NCBI GenBank assembly: GCA_024690665.1
Contig: JAILOU010000032.1
Location: 98,715-162,714 of the forward strand
DNA length: 64,000 bases
Direction: 5' to 3'
Source of the DNA: Eubacterium sp.
GTDB taxonomy: Bacteria > Bacillota > Clostridia > Lachnospirales > Lachnospiraceae
The notes under the pieces are model-generated. The model was not told the origin of the DNA and made no database searches. It worked only from the letters and a program-made list of their open reading frames with translations. Positions 9,107 through 16,107 of the stretch are shown here, one piece after another. The position numbers and the translations under genes are program-made. Within the stretch, counting starts at the first letter, position 1. Each line of letters begins with the position of its first letter.

Positions 9107-10381
9107 GTGCTGGAGATTAAAACAAATGAGATGGACTCCGGGGCTAAGATTATAGTCATCGGTGTCGGAGGAGCAGGAAATAATGCAGTAAACCGCATGG
9201 TCGATGAAGCAATCGGCGGTGTTGAGTTTATTGGTATTAATACAGATAAGCAGGCACTTACGTTATGTAAGGCGCCAACATTAATTCAGATTGGTGAAAA
9301 ACTTACCAAGGGACTTGGCGCAGGAGCTAAGCCGGAGATCGGGGCGAAAGCTGCAGAAGAGAATGCAGAAGATATTCAGGCAGCTATTGAAGGCGCTGAT
9401 ATGGTATTTGTTACCTGTGGTATGGGTGGCGGAACCGGTACAGGTGCTGCTCCTGTTATTGCTAACATTGCAAAATCAATGGGTATTCTTACGGTTGGTG
9501 TTGTAACCAAACCATTCCTTTTTGAAAATAAAGCAAGAATGAAGAACGCTGTTGCCGGAATCGAGAATCTCCGTGATACAGTTGATACATTAATCGTGAT
9601 TCCAAACCAGAAGTTATTAGAGATTGTTGACAGAAGAACCACTATGCCGGAAGCTTTGAAGAAGGCGGACGAAGTTCTTCAGCAGGCAGTTCAGGGAATC
9701 ACAGATCTGATTAACTTACCTGCACTTATTAATCTTGACTTCGCTGACGTTCAGACAGTAATGAAAGACAAGGGCATGGCTCATATCGGTATCGGTATGG
9801 CGAAGGGAGACGAGAAAGCGATTGAAGCTGTTAAGCTTGCGGTTGAATCTCCACTTCTTGAGACAACCATTACAGGTGCCTCACATGTTATTATTAATAT
9901 TTCCGGTGATATCTCACTTATGGATGCAAATGATGCTTCTAGCTATGTGCAGGATCTTACTGGCCCTGGTGCGAATATTATCTTTGGTGCCAAGTATGAT
10001 GAGACAATGGCGGATGCCGCAACAATCACAGTTATTGCTACCGGTCTTGGTGAGGAAGCTCCGGTTCAGCAGGAAGTTCCGGTTGGAAGCATCGCTGCGA
10101 ACCTTGGTAATGTAACCAGCCAGATGAGATATACGAATACTCCCGGACAGGTAACGCCAAACAATGTTCGCCAGGCACAGACCCCTACCGGTGGTTTCTT
10201 AAACAGATCAGCACAGACGACTACGCAGCAGACGCAGTCAAATGGTTTGTTTAGACAGCAGGCTCCTGTTCACACACAGCCTACTACTTTAAATTCTATG
10301 CCGGAGGTTAAGAAACCGGAACCTACTGTTCCACAGAAGGATCTTAAGATTCCTGATTTCTTGAAGAATGCCAGGAAGTAA
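9107..10381 (+). CDS. ftsZ: Cell division protein FtsZ
   Basis: 424 residues. FtsZ is the tubulin-like GTPase that forms the division ring. The tubulin signature GGGTGTG is at residues 107-113, and the N-terminal GTP-binding [13 protein letters not shown] is near 19-31. The GTPase core ends near residue 320. A Gln/Thr-rich linker of about 85 residues follows, and then the C-terminal peptide [13 protein letters not shown] that binds partner proteins. The start is GTG with AGGAGGG upstream. ftsA, which often precedes ftsZ, is absent. A terminator before it and another after it make it a separate transcription unit. Confidence 0.98.
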   Translation: MLEIKTNEMDSGAKIIVIGVGGAGNNAVNRMVDEAIGGVEFIGINTDKQALTLCKAPTLIQIGEKLTKGLGAGAKPEIGAKAAEENAEDIQAAIEGADMVFVTCGMGGGTGTGAAPVIANIAKSMGILTVGVVTKPFLFENKARMKNAVAGIENLRDTVDTLIVIPNQKLLEIVDRRTTMPEALKKADEVLQQAVQGITDLINLPALINLDFADVQTVMKDKGMAHIGIGMAKGDEKAIEAVKLAVESPLLETTITGASHVIINISGDISLMDANDASSYVQDLTGPGANIIFGAKYDETMADAATITVIATGLGEEAPVQQEVPVGSIAANLGNVTSQMRYTNTPGQVTPNNVRQAQTPTGGFLNRSAQTTTQQTQSNGLFRQQAPVHTQPTTLNSMPEVKKPEPTVPQKDLKIPDFLKNARK

Positions 10382-10399
10382 GATGAAAGATGAAGATGA

Positions 10400-10427
10400 G
10401 CAGTCGCAAAAGCGGCTGCTTTTTTTT
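10400..10427 (+). terminator. Intrinsic terminator of ftsZ
   Basis: GCAGTCGC (10400-10407) pairs with GCGGCTGC (10412-10419), with one G-U pair and an AAAA loop, followed by eight T. It lies 19 bases after the ftsZ stop. Confidence 0.9.
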
Positions 10428-10430
10428 GTT

Positions 10431-10446
10431 GGGGGGAGTGGGGGGG
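10431..10446 (+). other. G-run pair at the edge of structured element copy A
   Basis: Six G (10431-10436) and seven G (10440-10446) are separated by AGT. Such a block could form a G-quadruplex. A similar but shorter G-rich lead-in (GGGGGAGGA from 35983) precedes copy B of the neighbouring structured element, so it may be part of that element. Confidence 0.4.
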
Positions 10447-10682
10447 CGCGTGCATATCTGTCTTAAAATCCTGACACTCTTTGGGATTCTTGTGCAACCG
10501 GCTTCGACAAAAGTGGCTGCCTCGCAATGCCGCTTTGTGTTTGGTTTTTGTTAGAGGTTTTATTGTGCCCTCAAGTGCTTTTGCACTTGAGTTTTAAACA
10601 AATCGTCGTCAGCTTTCGGAAATAAATTTCCGCGCTGTCTCCGTTTTATTTAACTCTGCCGGTGGCAGAGTGCCCAATAAAA
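10447..10682. repeat. Structured intergenic repeat, copy A (candidate structured RNA)
   Basis: This element follows the ftsZ terminator and is related to copy B at 36013-36264. The 5' half shares long words with copy B, such as AATCCTGACACTCTTT and CAATGCCG. The 3' half is a closed junction. TTTTATTG (10558-10565) pairs with CAATAAAA (10675-10682). Inside it are three hairpins: CTCAAGTGC/GCACTTGAG (10570-10578 with 10583-10591), CGGAAA/TTTCCG with loop TAAA (10617-10632, extended by CAGC/GCTG), and ACTCTGCC/GGCAGAGT (10653-10660 with 10664-10671). Most stem sequences differ from copy B, yet pairing is kept. The transcribed strand is unknown, and I do not recognise it as a named family. Confidence 0.75.
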
Positions 10683-10708
10683 GACAGTGGCTATTCTTAT
10701 AATTAAAG

Positions 10709-10738
10709 TTGAAATATTACATAATACAGTGTTATAAT
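10709..10738 (+). promoter_or_regulatory. Promoter for degV
   Basis: TTGAAA at 10709-10714 and TATAAT at 10733-10738 are separated by 18 bases. The degV start is 52 bases downstream, with a GAGGAGATG ribosome binding region. Confidence 0.7.
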
Positions 10739-10790
10739 GACAAGCGTCTATGGATAATCATTTAGACTATACTTGTGAGGAGATGAAGGA

Positions 10791-11663
10791 ATGGCGAAAG
10801 TTGCAATCGTTACAGACAGTAACAGTGGTATTACACAGGCACAGGCAAAAGAAATTGGTATTTCGGTATTGCCAATGCCGTTTTTTATAAATGGTAAATT
10901 ATTTTATGAGGACATTGATCTGACACAGGAGCAGTTTTATGCAAAGCTTGAAGGCGGGGCTGAAATCTCGACTTCACAACCGGCTATTGCTGATGTGCAG
11001 GGAGTCTGGGATGAGCTTCTTAAGGAATATGATGAGATTGTTCATATTCCAATGTCTTCCGGTCTTAGCAGTTCCTGTGAGACGGCGCTTATGATCGCGC
11101 AGGATTATGATGATAAGGTGCAGGTTGTGAATAACCAGAGAATTTCGGTGACACAAAGAAGAAGTGCACTGGATGCATTAGAGCTTGCAGGTCGTGGCAA
11201 GAGTGCCAGGGAGATTAAGGAATATCTTGAGAAGACGAAATTCGATTCTTCCATTTATATCATGATTGATACATTAGAGTATCTGAAAAAAGGAGGCCGC
11301 CTGACTGCAGGTGCGGCAGCACTTGGAACCCTCCTTAAGATTAAGCCGGTATTGCAGATTCAAGGGGAAAAACTTGACAGTTATGCCAAGGCGAGAACCT
11401 TAAAGCAGGCGAAGAAACAGATGGTCCAGGCAATCACAGACGATCTTAAGAATCGATTTGACAGTGAAGATGGATCGGGCTGCTGGCTTGATATCGCGTA
11501 TACGAAAGATATCGGACCTGCAGAGGAATTTAAAGCAGAAATTTTAGAGCAGTTTAAGGATGAAGGACTTGTGATTAATCCGTTGTCGCTTAGTATCTCC
11601 TGTCATATCGGACCTGGAGCACTTGCACTTACTGCAACAAAGAAACTGCCGGATAACATTTAA
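10791..11663 (+). CDS. DegV family fatty acid-binding protein
   Basis: 290 residues. DegV (FakB-type) proteins bind a fatty acid and in several Firmicutes present it to the fatty acid kinase FakA. Landmarks are the N-terminal IVTDSNSGI, PMSSGLSSS near residue 87 and the LKKGGRLTAG loop near 164, which fits the two-domain DegV fold. Many Clostridia have several paralogues and no FakA gene is nearby, so the lipid partner and the pathway cannot be stated. It has its own promoter. A hairpin without a T-tail separates it from the MATE gene downstream. Confidence 0.92.
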   Translation: MAKVAIVTDSNSGITQAQAKEIGISVLPMPFFINGKLFYEDIDLTQEQFYAKLEGGAEISTSQPAIADVQGVWDELLKEYDEIVHIPMSSGLSSSCETALMIAQDYDDKVQVVNNQRISVTQRRSALDALELAGRGKSAREIKEYLEKTKFDSSIYIMIDTLEYLKKGGRLTAGAAALGTLLKIKPVLQIQGEKLDSYAKARTLKQAKKQMVQAITDDLKNRFDSEDGSGCWLDIAYTKDIGPAEEFKAEILEQFKDEGLVINPLSLSISCHIGPGALALTATKKLPDNI

Positions 11664-11674
11664 AAGAGGAATGA

Positions 11675-11703
11675 GACCGCTGTGAAGTTACTTTACAGCG
11701 GTC
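11675..11703 (+). other. Hairpin between degV and the MATE gene
   Basis: GACCGCTGT (11675-11683) and ACAGCGGTC (11695-11703) form a perfect stem, with further AA/TT pairing inside. It is not followed by T residues, so it is a poor terminator. It ends 13 bases before the MATE start, so it may hinder or control initiation there. Confidence 0.5.
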
Positions 11704-11716
11704 AACTTATGTAAAG

Positions 11717-13051
11717 ATGACGAGAGATTTGACGGTGGGGTCACCACCAAAGATACTGGTGCAGTTCGCACTGCCACTTATGGGAAGCGTGGCGTTTCAA
11801 CAATTATATAGTATAATGGACGGCATCATCGCGGGGAGATGCATCAATGCAGATGCGCTGGCGGCAGTCGGTGCGTCTTATCCGATTACCATGATTTTTA
11901 CGGCGATTGCGCTAGGGTTAAATAGCGGCGGCATGGTGCTGTGCTCGCAGAAATTTGGCGCAAGACAGATGGAAGAGTTTAAGACCGCATCGTATACTTC
12001 GATTATAACGGCGGTGCTCTTTGGCGTGATAGCAATGGTGGTGGGATTTGTCATCTGTAATCCGATGATGACACTTTTAAACACCCCGGCTAATATCTAT
12101 GCAGATTCGGCGGCATATCTTAGGATTTACTGCGCGGGATTGATCTTTGTCTTTTTGTATAATATCTGCAATGGAATCTTTAGTTCGATGGGCGATTCTA
12201 TGACGCCGTTTTTGCTGCTGGTTGTTTCGTCGGTTTCGAATATTGCGCTGGATGCGCTGTTTGTGATGGCGTTTCACTGGGGCGTGCCGAGTGTGGCACT
12301 GGCAACGTTGATTGCGCAGGCAATCGGTGGCGTCTGGGCGATTGTGATACTGATTAAGAGGCTGAGGAAGATGCATAGCGAGATGACGCCGTTTTTCTCG
12401 GCAGAGATGTTTAAGAAAGTAGTGCTTGTTTCGATTCCATCGATTCTGCAACAAAGTTTTGTATCGGTGTGCAATCTGTTTATCCAGCGCTATGTCAATG
12501 GATACGGCTCGGCGGTGATTGCGGGGTATTCGGCGGCAATTAAGCTTAATACATTTGCAATTATGTTGTTTGGTTCGCTGTCGAATGCACTTACGACATT
12601 TTCGGCTCAGAACTTTGGAGCCCGCAAGATGGAGAGGATTCGGCAGGGATTAAGATATGGAATCCTGCTGAGTCTGATATTGATCGTTCCGGTGACACTT
12701 TTATACGTGCTCGCGGGAGATCACCTTATGATGCTCTTTATGACATCGGCAAATGATGAGGCCGTTCATACCGGTCAGCTGTTTTTGTGGATTGCACCAC
12801 CATTTTACTTTGTGTTGGTAGTGAAGGTGATGCATGATGCAGTGCTTCGCGGAGCAGCGGCCATGAAAACCTTTATGATTTCAACATTTGCGGATTTGTT
12901 TTTGAGAATAATACTTGCCTACTGGTTTCAGTTTTACTGGGGCTCGACGGGCATCTGGCTGGCATGGCCGTTCACATGGGGAATCGGCATGGTAATAGCG
13001 GTAGGCTTTTACCGGCAAGGCGGCTGGAAGAAAAAACATATGAATTTATAG
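11717..13051 (+). CDS. MATE family multidrug/sodium antiporter
   Basis: 444 residues with about twelve membrane helices in two six-helix halves, the MATE layout. The N-terminus MTRDLTVGSPPKILVQFALP and QQLYSIMDGIIAGR are typical of the DinF/NorM-like branch common in Clostridia. Such proteins export drugs or metabolites in exchange for sodium ions or protons; the substrate here is unknown. The start is the only suitable ATG before the first conserved residues, but it lacks a clear ribosome binding site and follows a stable hairpin, so expression may be low or controlled. It is followed 16 bases later by a thioesterase gene. Confidence 0.92.
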   Translation: MTRDLTVGSPPKILVQFALPLMGSVAFQQLYSIMDGIIAGRCINADALAAVGASYPITMIFTAIALGLNSGGMVLCSQKFGARQMEEFKTASYTSIITAVLFGVIAMVVGFVICNPMMTLLNTPANIYADSAAYLRIYCAGLIFVFLYNICNGIFSSMGDSMTPFLLLVVSSVSNIALDALFVMAFHWGVPSVALATLIAQAIGGVWAIVILIKRLRKMHSEMTPFFSAEMFKKVVLVSIPSILQQSFVSVCNLFIQRYVNGYGSAVIAGYSAAIKLNTFAIMLFGSLSNALTTFSAQNFGARKMERIRQGLRYGILLSLILIVPVTLLYVLAGDHLMMLFMTSANDEAVHTGQLFLWIAPPFYFVLVVKVMHDAVLRGAAAMKTFMISTFADLFLRIILAYWFQFYWGSTGIWLAWPFTWGIGMVIAVGFYRQGGWKKKHMNL

Positions 13052-13067
13052 AAAAGAGGTAACACAG

Positions 13068-13508
13068 ATGAGTAACAATGCATGGGACGAATTTACAAAT
13101 CCCACACACGGATTCATTAAGTATCTTGGGGTGCATATTGATGAAGTGAGACCGGGATATTGTAAGGGAACACTGAAGTTAGAGGACAAGCATGGTAATC
13201 CGATTGGTTCAATTCACGGAGGCGTACTGTTTAGTATAGCCGATACGGTGGGCGGAGTATGCGCAACAGCAGGAGGTAGAATTGTCACAACCGTAGATGC
13301 GGATATTCATTATATGCGCGCAGCGTACATCGGAGATACCCTTGTGACAGAGGCGCATGAAGTAAAATCAGGAAAATTGTTGTCGATTGTAGAAGTAAAA
13401 AATTATAATCAGGATGGCAAATTGTTAACGAGCTCCACCTTTACCTACCACTATCTAAGTAACCAGATGGATGTGGATGTGGAACTTGAAAAATTAAAAC
13501 AATTGTAG
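13068..13508 (+). CDS. PaaI/4HBT-type hotdog thioesterase
   Basis: 146 residues. This is a single hotdog domain with the PaaI-type motif GNPIGSIHGGVLFSIADTVG near residues 43-62, where HGG and the following acidic residue form the active site in relatives. Such enzymes hydrolyse acyl- or aryl-CoA thioesters in the cytoplasm. The precise substrate cannot be derived from sequence. It follows the MATE gene by 16 bases with a GAGGTAA ribosome binding site, suggesting joint transcription, although no functional link between the two is evident. Confidence 0.88.
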   Translation: MSNNAWDEFTNPTHGFIKYLGVHIDEVRPGYCKGTLKLEDKHGNPIGSIHGGVLFSIADTVGGVCATAGGRIVTTVDADIHYMRAAYIGDTLVTEAHEVKSGKLLSIVEVKNYNQDGKLLTSSTFTYHYLSNQMDVDVELEKLKQL

Positions 13509-13534
13509 ACATTAATTAGTGATAGGTGTATAAT
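13506..13534 (+). promoter_or_regulatory. Promoter for purA
   Basis: TAGACA at 13506-13511 and TATAAT at 13529-13534 are 17 bases apart. The -35 box overlaps the thioesterase stop codon. The purA start lies 52 bases after the -10 box. Confidence 0.55.
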
Positions 13535-13586
13535 TTTGTACGGCTTGTAATGAAAGCCAACAGCGAAAATGTAGGAGGTAACGAAA

Positions 13587-14867
13587 ATGGTAAAAGCAGT
13601 CGTTGGTGCAAACTGGGGCGACGAAGGTAAAGGAAAGATTACAGATATGCTTTCAAAAGAAGCAGATATTATCTGTCGTTTCCAAGGTGGTGCAAATGCC
13701 GGACATACAATTGTCAATGATTACGGTAAGTTTGCTCTTCATACCCTTCCATCCGGTGTGTTTTATGATCATACAACCAGCATTATCGGAAATGGAGTAG
13801 CACTCAACATTCCGGTACTTTTTAAGGAAATCAAGTCAATTACAGATCAAAATGTGCCGATGCCGAAAATCAAGGTATCTGATCGTGCGCAGATCGTAAT
13901 GTCTTATCATATTCTCTTTGATCAGTACGAGGAAGAACGTCTAGGCGGCAAATCCTTTGGTTCTACAAAATCAGGAATTGCACCATTTTACTCAGATAAA
14001 TATGCAAAAATCGGATTCCAGGTAAGTGAGCTTTTTGATGAGGAGCTGTTACAGGAAAAGGTGGTACGCATCTGTGAGACAAAGAATGTCTTATTAGAGC
14101 ATCTGTATCATAAGCCACTGATTAAGCCGGAAGAATTGTTAAAAGAACTTCATGAATATCGTGATATGGTTGAACCTTATGTATGTGATGTATCTGCATT
14201 CCTGTATGAAGCAATCAAGGAAGGCAAGAACATCTTATTAGAAGGTCAGCTTGGTTCCTTAAAAGACCCGGATCATGGTATCTACCCAATGGTAACATCT
14301 TCATCCACACTGGCAGCTTACGGTGCTATCGGAGCAGGTCTTCCACCGTATGAAATCAAGCAGATTATTACGGTTTGTAAGGCATATTCATCTGCTGTAG
14401 GAGCAGGTGCATTTGTCAGTGAAATCTTTGGAGACGAAGCAGACGAACTTAGAAGACGCGGTGGAGACGGCGGAGAATTCGGCGCTACAACAGGACGCCC
14501 AAGAAGAATGGGATGGTTTGACTGTGTGGCATCAAAGTATGGTTGTCGTATCCAGGGAACAACAGATGTTGCATTTACGGTACTTGACGTACTTGGATAT
14601 CTTGATGAAATTCCGGTATGTGTTGGATATGAAATTGACGGCGAAGTGACAACAGACTTCCCAACAACAGCCAAGCTTGAAAAAGCAAAGCCGGTTCTTA
14701 AGACACTTCCGGGATGGAAGAGCGATATTCGCGGAATTAAAGAATACGACAAGCTTCCGGAGAACTGTAGAAAATACATCGAGTTCATTGAAGAACAGAT
14801 TGGATTCCCAATCACTATGGTTTCAAACGGACCTGGAAGAAACGATATTATCTATCGTAATAAATAA
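13587..14867 (+). CDS. purA: Adenylosuccinate synthetase
   Basis: 426 residues, full length. PurA couples GTP hydrolysis to the condensation of IMP with aspartate, the first step from IMP to AMP. The signature NWGDEGKGKITD is at residues 8-19 and GANAGHT near 35-41. The later loops GEFGATTGRPRRMGWFD and the C-terminal VSNGPGRNDII match the family. An AGGAGG ribosome binding site precedes the ATG. It has its own promoter and terminator and is not next to other purine genes here. Confidence 0.97.
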   Translation: MVKAVVGANWGDEGKGKITDMLSKEADIICRFQGGANAGHTIVNDYGKFALHTLPSGVFYDHTTSIIGNGVALNIPVLFKEIKSITDQNVPMPKIKVSDRAQIVMSYHILFDQYEEERLGGKSFGSTKSGIAPFYSDKYAKIGFQVSELFDEELLQEKVVRICETKNVLLEHLYHKPLIKPEELLKELHEYRDMVEPYVCDVSAFLYEAIKEGKNILLEGQLGSLKDPDHGIYPMVTSSSTLAAYGAIGAGLPPYEIKQIITVCKAYSSAVGAGAFVSEIFGDEADELRRRGGDGGEFGATTGRPRRMGWFDCVASKYGCRIQGTTDVAFTVLDVLGYLDEIPVCVGYEIDGEVTTDFPTTAKLEKAKPVLKTLPGWKSDIRGIKEYDKLPENCRKYIEFIEEQIGFPITMVSNGPGRNDIIYRNK

Positions 14868-14880
14868 AAAAGTATTAAGG

Positions 14881-14911
14881 GAGCGAAGACTTTCGGGTCT
14901 TTGCTCTTTTT
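14881..14911 (+). terminator. Intrinsic terminator of purA
   Basis: GAGCGAAGAC (14881-14890) pairs with GTCTTTGCTC (14897-14906), with one G-U pair and loop TTTCGG, followed by a T run. Confidence 0.88.
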
Positions 14912-15039
14912 ATGCGCTGTTTCACAAAAAAAACACAATACATACAGTGTATTTTCACATTCGAAAACTAAAATATTCTCTAATGTGGGTATTTGCATAA
15001 ATAGTGCTACCTGAAAGTAAGAAGTAGGAGGAAATTATT

Positions 15040-16107
15040 GTGATTGAAATCAATCATCTGGTTAAAAAGTATGGCGAACATACGGCAGTAGATGATCTGA
15101 GCATGACGATTGAACCCGGTCGTATCTACGGCTTTTTGGGTCCAAATGGTGCCGGTAAGTCTACGACCATGAATATTTTAACAGGCTATCTCGGAGCAAC
15201 ATCCGGAGAAGTAAAGGTAAATGGATTTGATATCTTAAAGCAGCCGGAGCAGGCAAAAGCTTCCGTTGGATATCTTCCGGAGATTCCGCCGCTGTATACA
15301 GAGATGACAGTAGAAGAATACCTGGTATTCGTTGCAGAACTTAAGAAGATTGAAAAAGGAAAACGCATGGAGATGGTAGAAGAGGTCATGGAACGCATCG
15401 GGCTTTCACAGATGCGCGACCGTCTGATTCGTAATCTCTCAAAAGGTTATAAGCAAAGAGTCGGACTTGCGCAGGCAATCATCGGCTATCCGGAAATCAT
15501 TATTTTGGATGAGCCGACAGTTGGTCTTGACCCGCAGCAGATTATTGAGATTCGTAATCTGATTCGAGAGCTTGGTAAAGAGCATACTGTTATTTTAAGT
15601 TCTCATATCTTAACAGAGGTAAAAGAAGTCTGTGACTATATCTTTATTATTTCCAAAGGACGCCTTGTTGCAAATGATGACAAGGAGACGCTTCTTTCGC
15701 AGATGGACGGTGAACAGCATGTTCATTTGTTTGTAGAAGCATCTGAAGAAGAAGTAAAACGTGCCGTTCAAGAAGTCGACCAGATCGACGAAGTGAAGAT
15801 TGAAGAAAAAGAAGGCGGCTGTGAAGTTGTATGTGTGATGAATGCCAAGATTGATTTGCGACGCGATATCTTCTTTGCATTTGCAGACAGACAGCTTCCA
15901 ATATTGGAAATGTATGTACAAAAGAAATCACTTGAAGAGGTCTTCTTAGAGCTGACCGGAGAGGACGGCGAAGAAGCGTTCGATTTCCCAACCGTTTCAT
16001 CTCTGCCGGAGGATATGACAGAGGAAGCATCAAAGGAAGATGATGCACCTGTCATGACCGTAACAGAGGTTCTTGAAAAAGAACAAGAGGAAGGAGAGAA
16101 GCAGTAG
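15040..16107 (+). CDS. Gld-type ABC transporter ATP-binding protein
   Basis: 355 residues. The ATPase domain has Walker A GPNGAGKST at residues 34-42, the signature region LSKGYKQRVGLAQAI near 139, and Walker B IIILDEPTVGLDP near 163. After the ATPase core comes a mixed domain with ferredoxin-like character and an acidic, Glu-rich tail. It is the energy subunit for the membrane protein encoded next, whose GTG start shares one base with this gene's stop. The layout resembles GldA with GldF and GldG, known from gliding Bacteroidetes but common in non-gliding Firmicutes, where the cargo is unknown. The start is GTG with AGGAGG upstream. Confidence 0.9.
   Translation: MIEINHLVKKYGEHTAVDDLSMTIEPGRIYGFLGPNGAGKSTTMNILTGYLGATSGEVKVNGFDILKQPEQAKASVGYLPEIPPLYTEMTVEEYLVFVAELKKIEKGKRMEMVEEVMERIGLSQMRDRLIRNLSKGYKQRVGLAQAIIGYPEIIILDEPTVGLDPQQIIEIRNLIRELGKEHTVILSSHILTEVKEVCDYIFIISKGRLVANDDKETLLSQMDGEQHVHLFVEASEEEVKRAVQEVDQIDEVKIEEKEGGCEVVCVMNAKIDLRRDIFFAFADRQLPILEMYVQKKSLEEVFLELTGEDGEEAFDFPTVSSLPEDMTEEASKEDDAPVMTVTEVLEKEQEEGEKQ

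Noticed and set aside
10270..10527. Minus-strand open frame across the ftsZ end and structured element copy A, sharing the peptide NPKECQD with a frame in copy B
   Set aside because: The shared peptide comes from the conserved DNA of the repeat. The frames have no ribosome binding site, differ elsewhere, and copy A's frame overlaps ftsZ and its terminator.
12077..12474. Long minus-strand frames opposite the MATE gene
   Set aside because: They are shadows of the MATE coding frame, with no start signals and biased composition.
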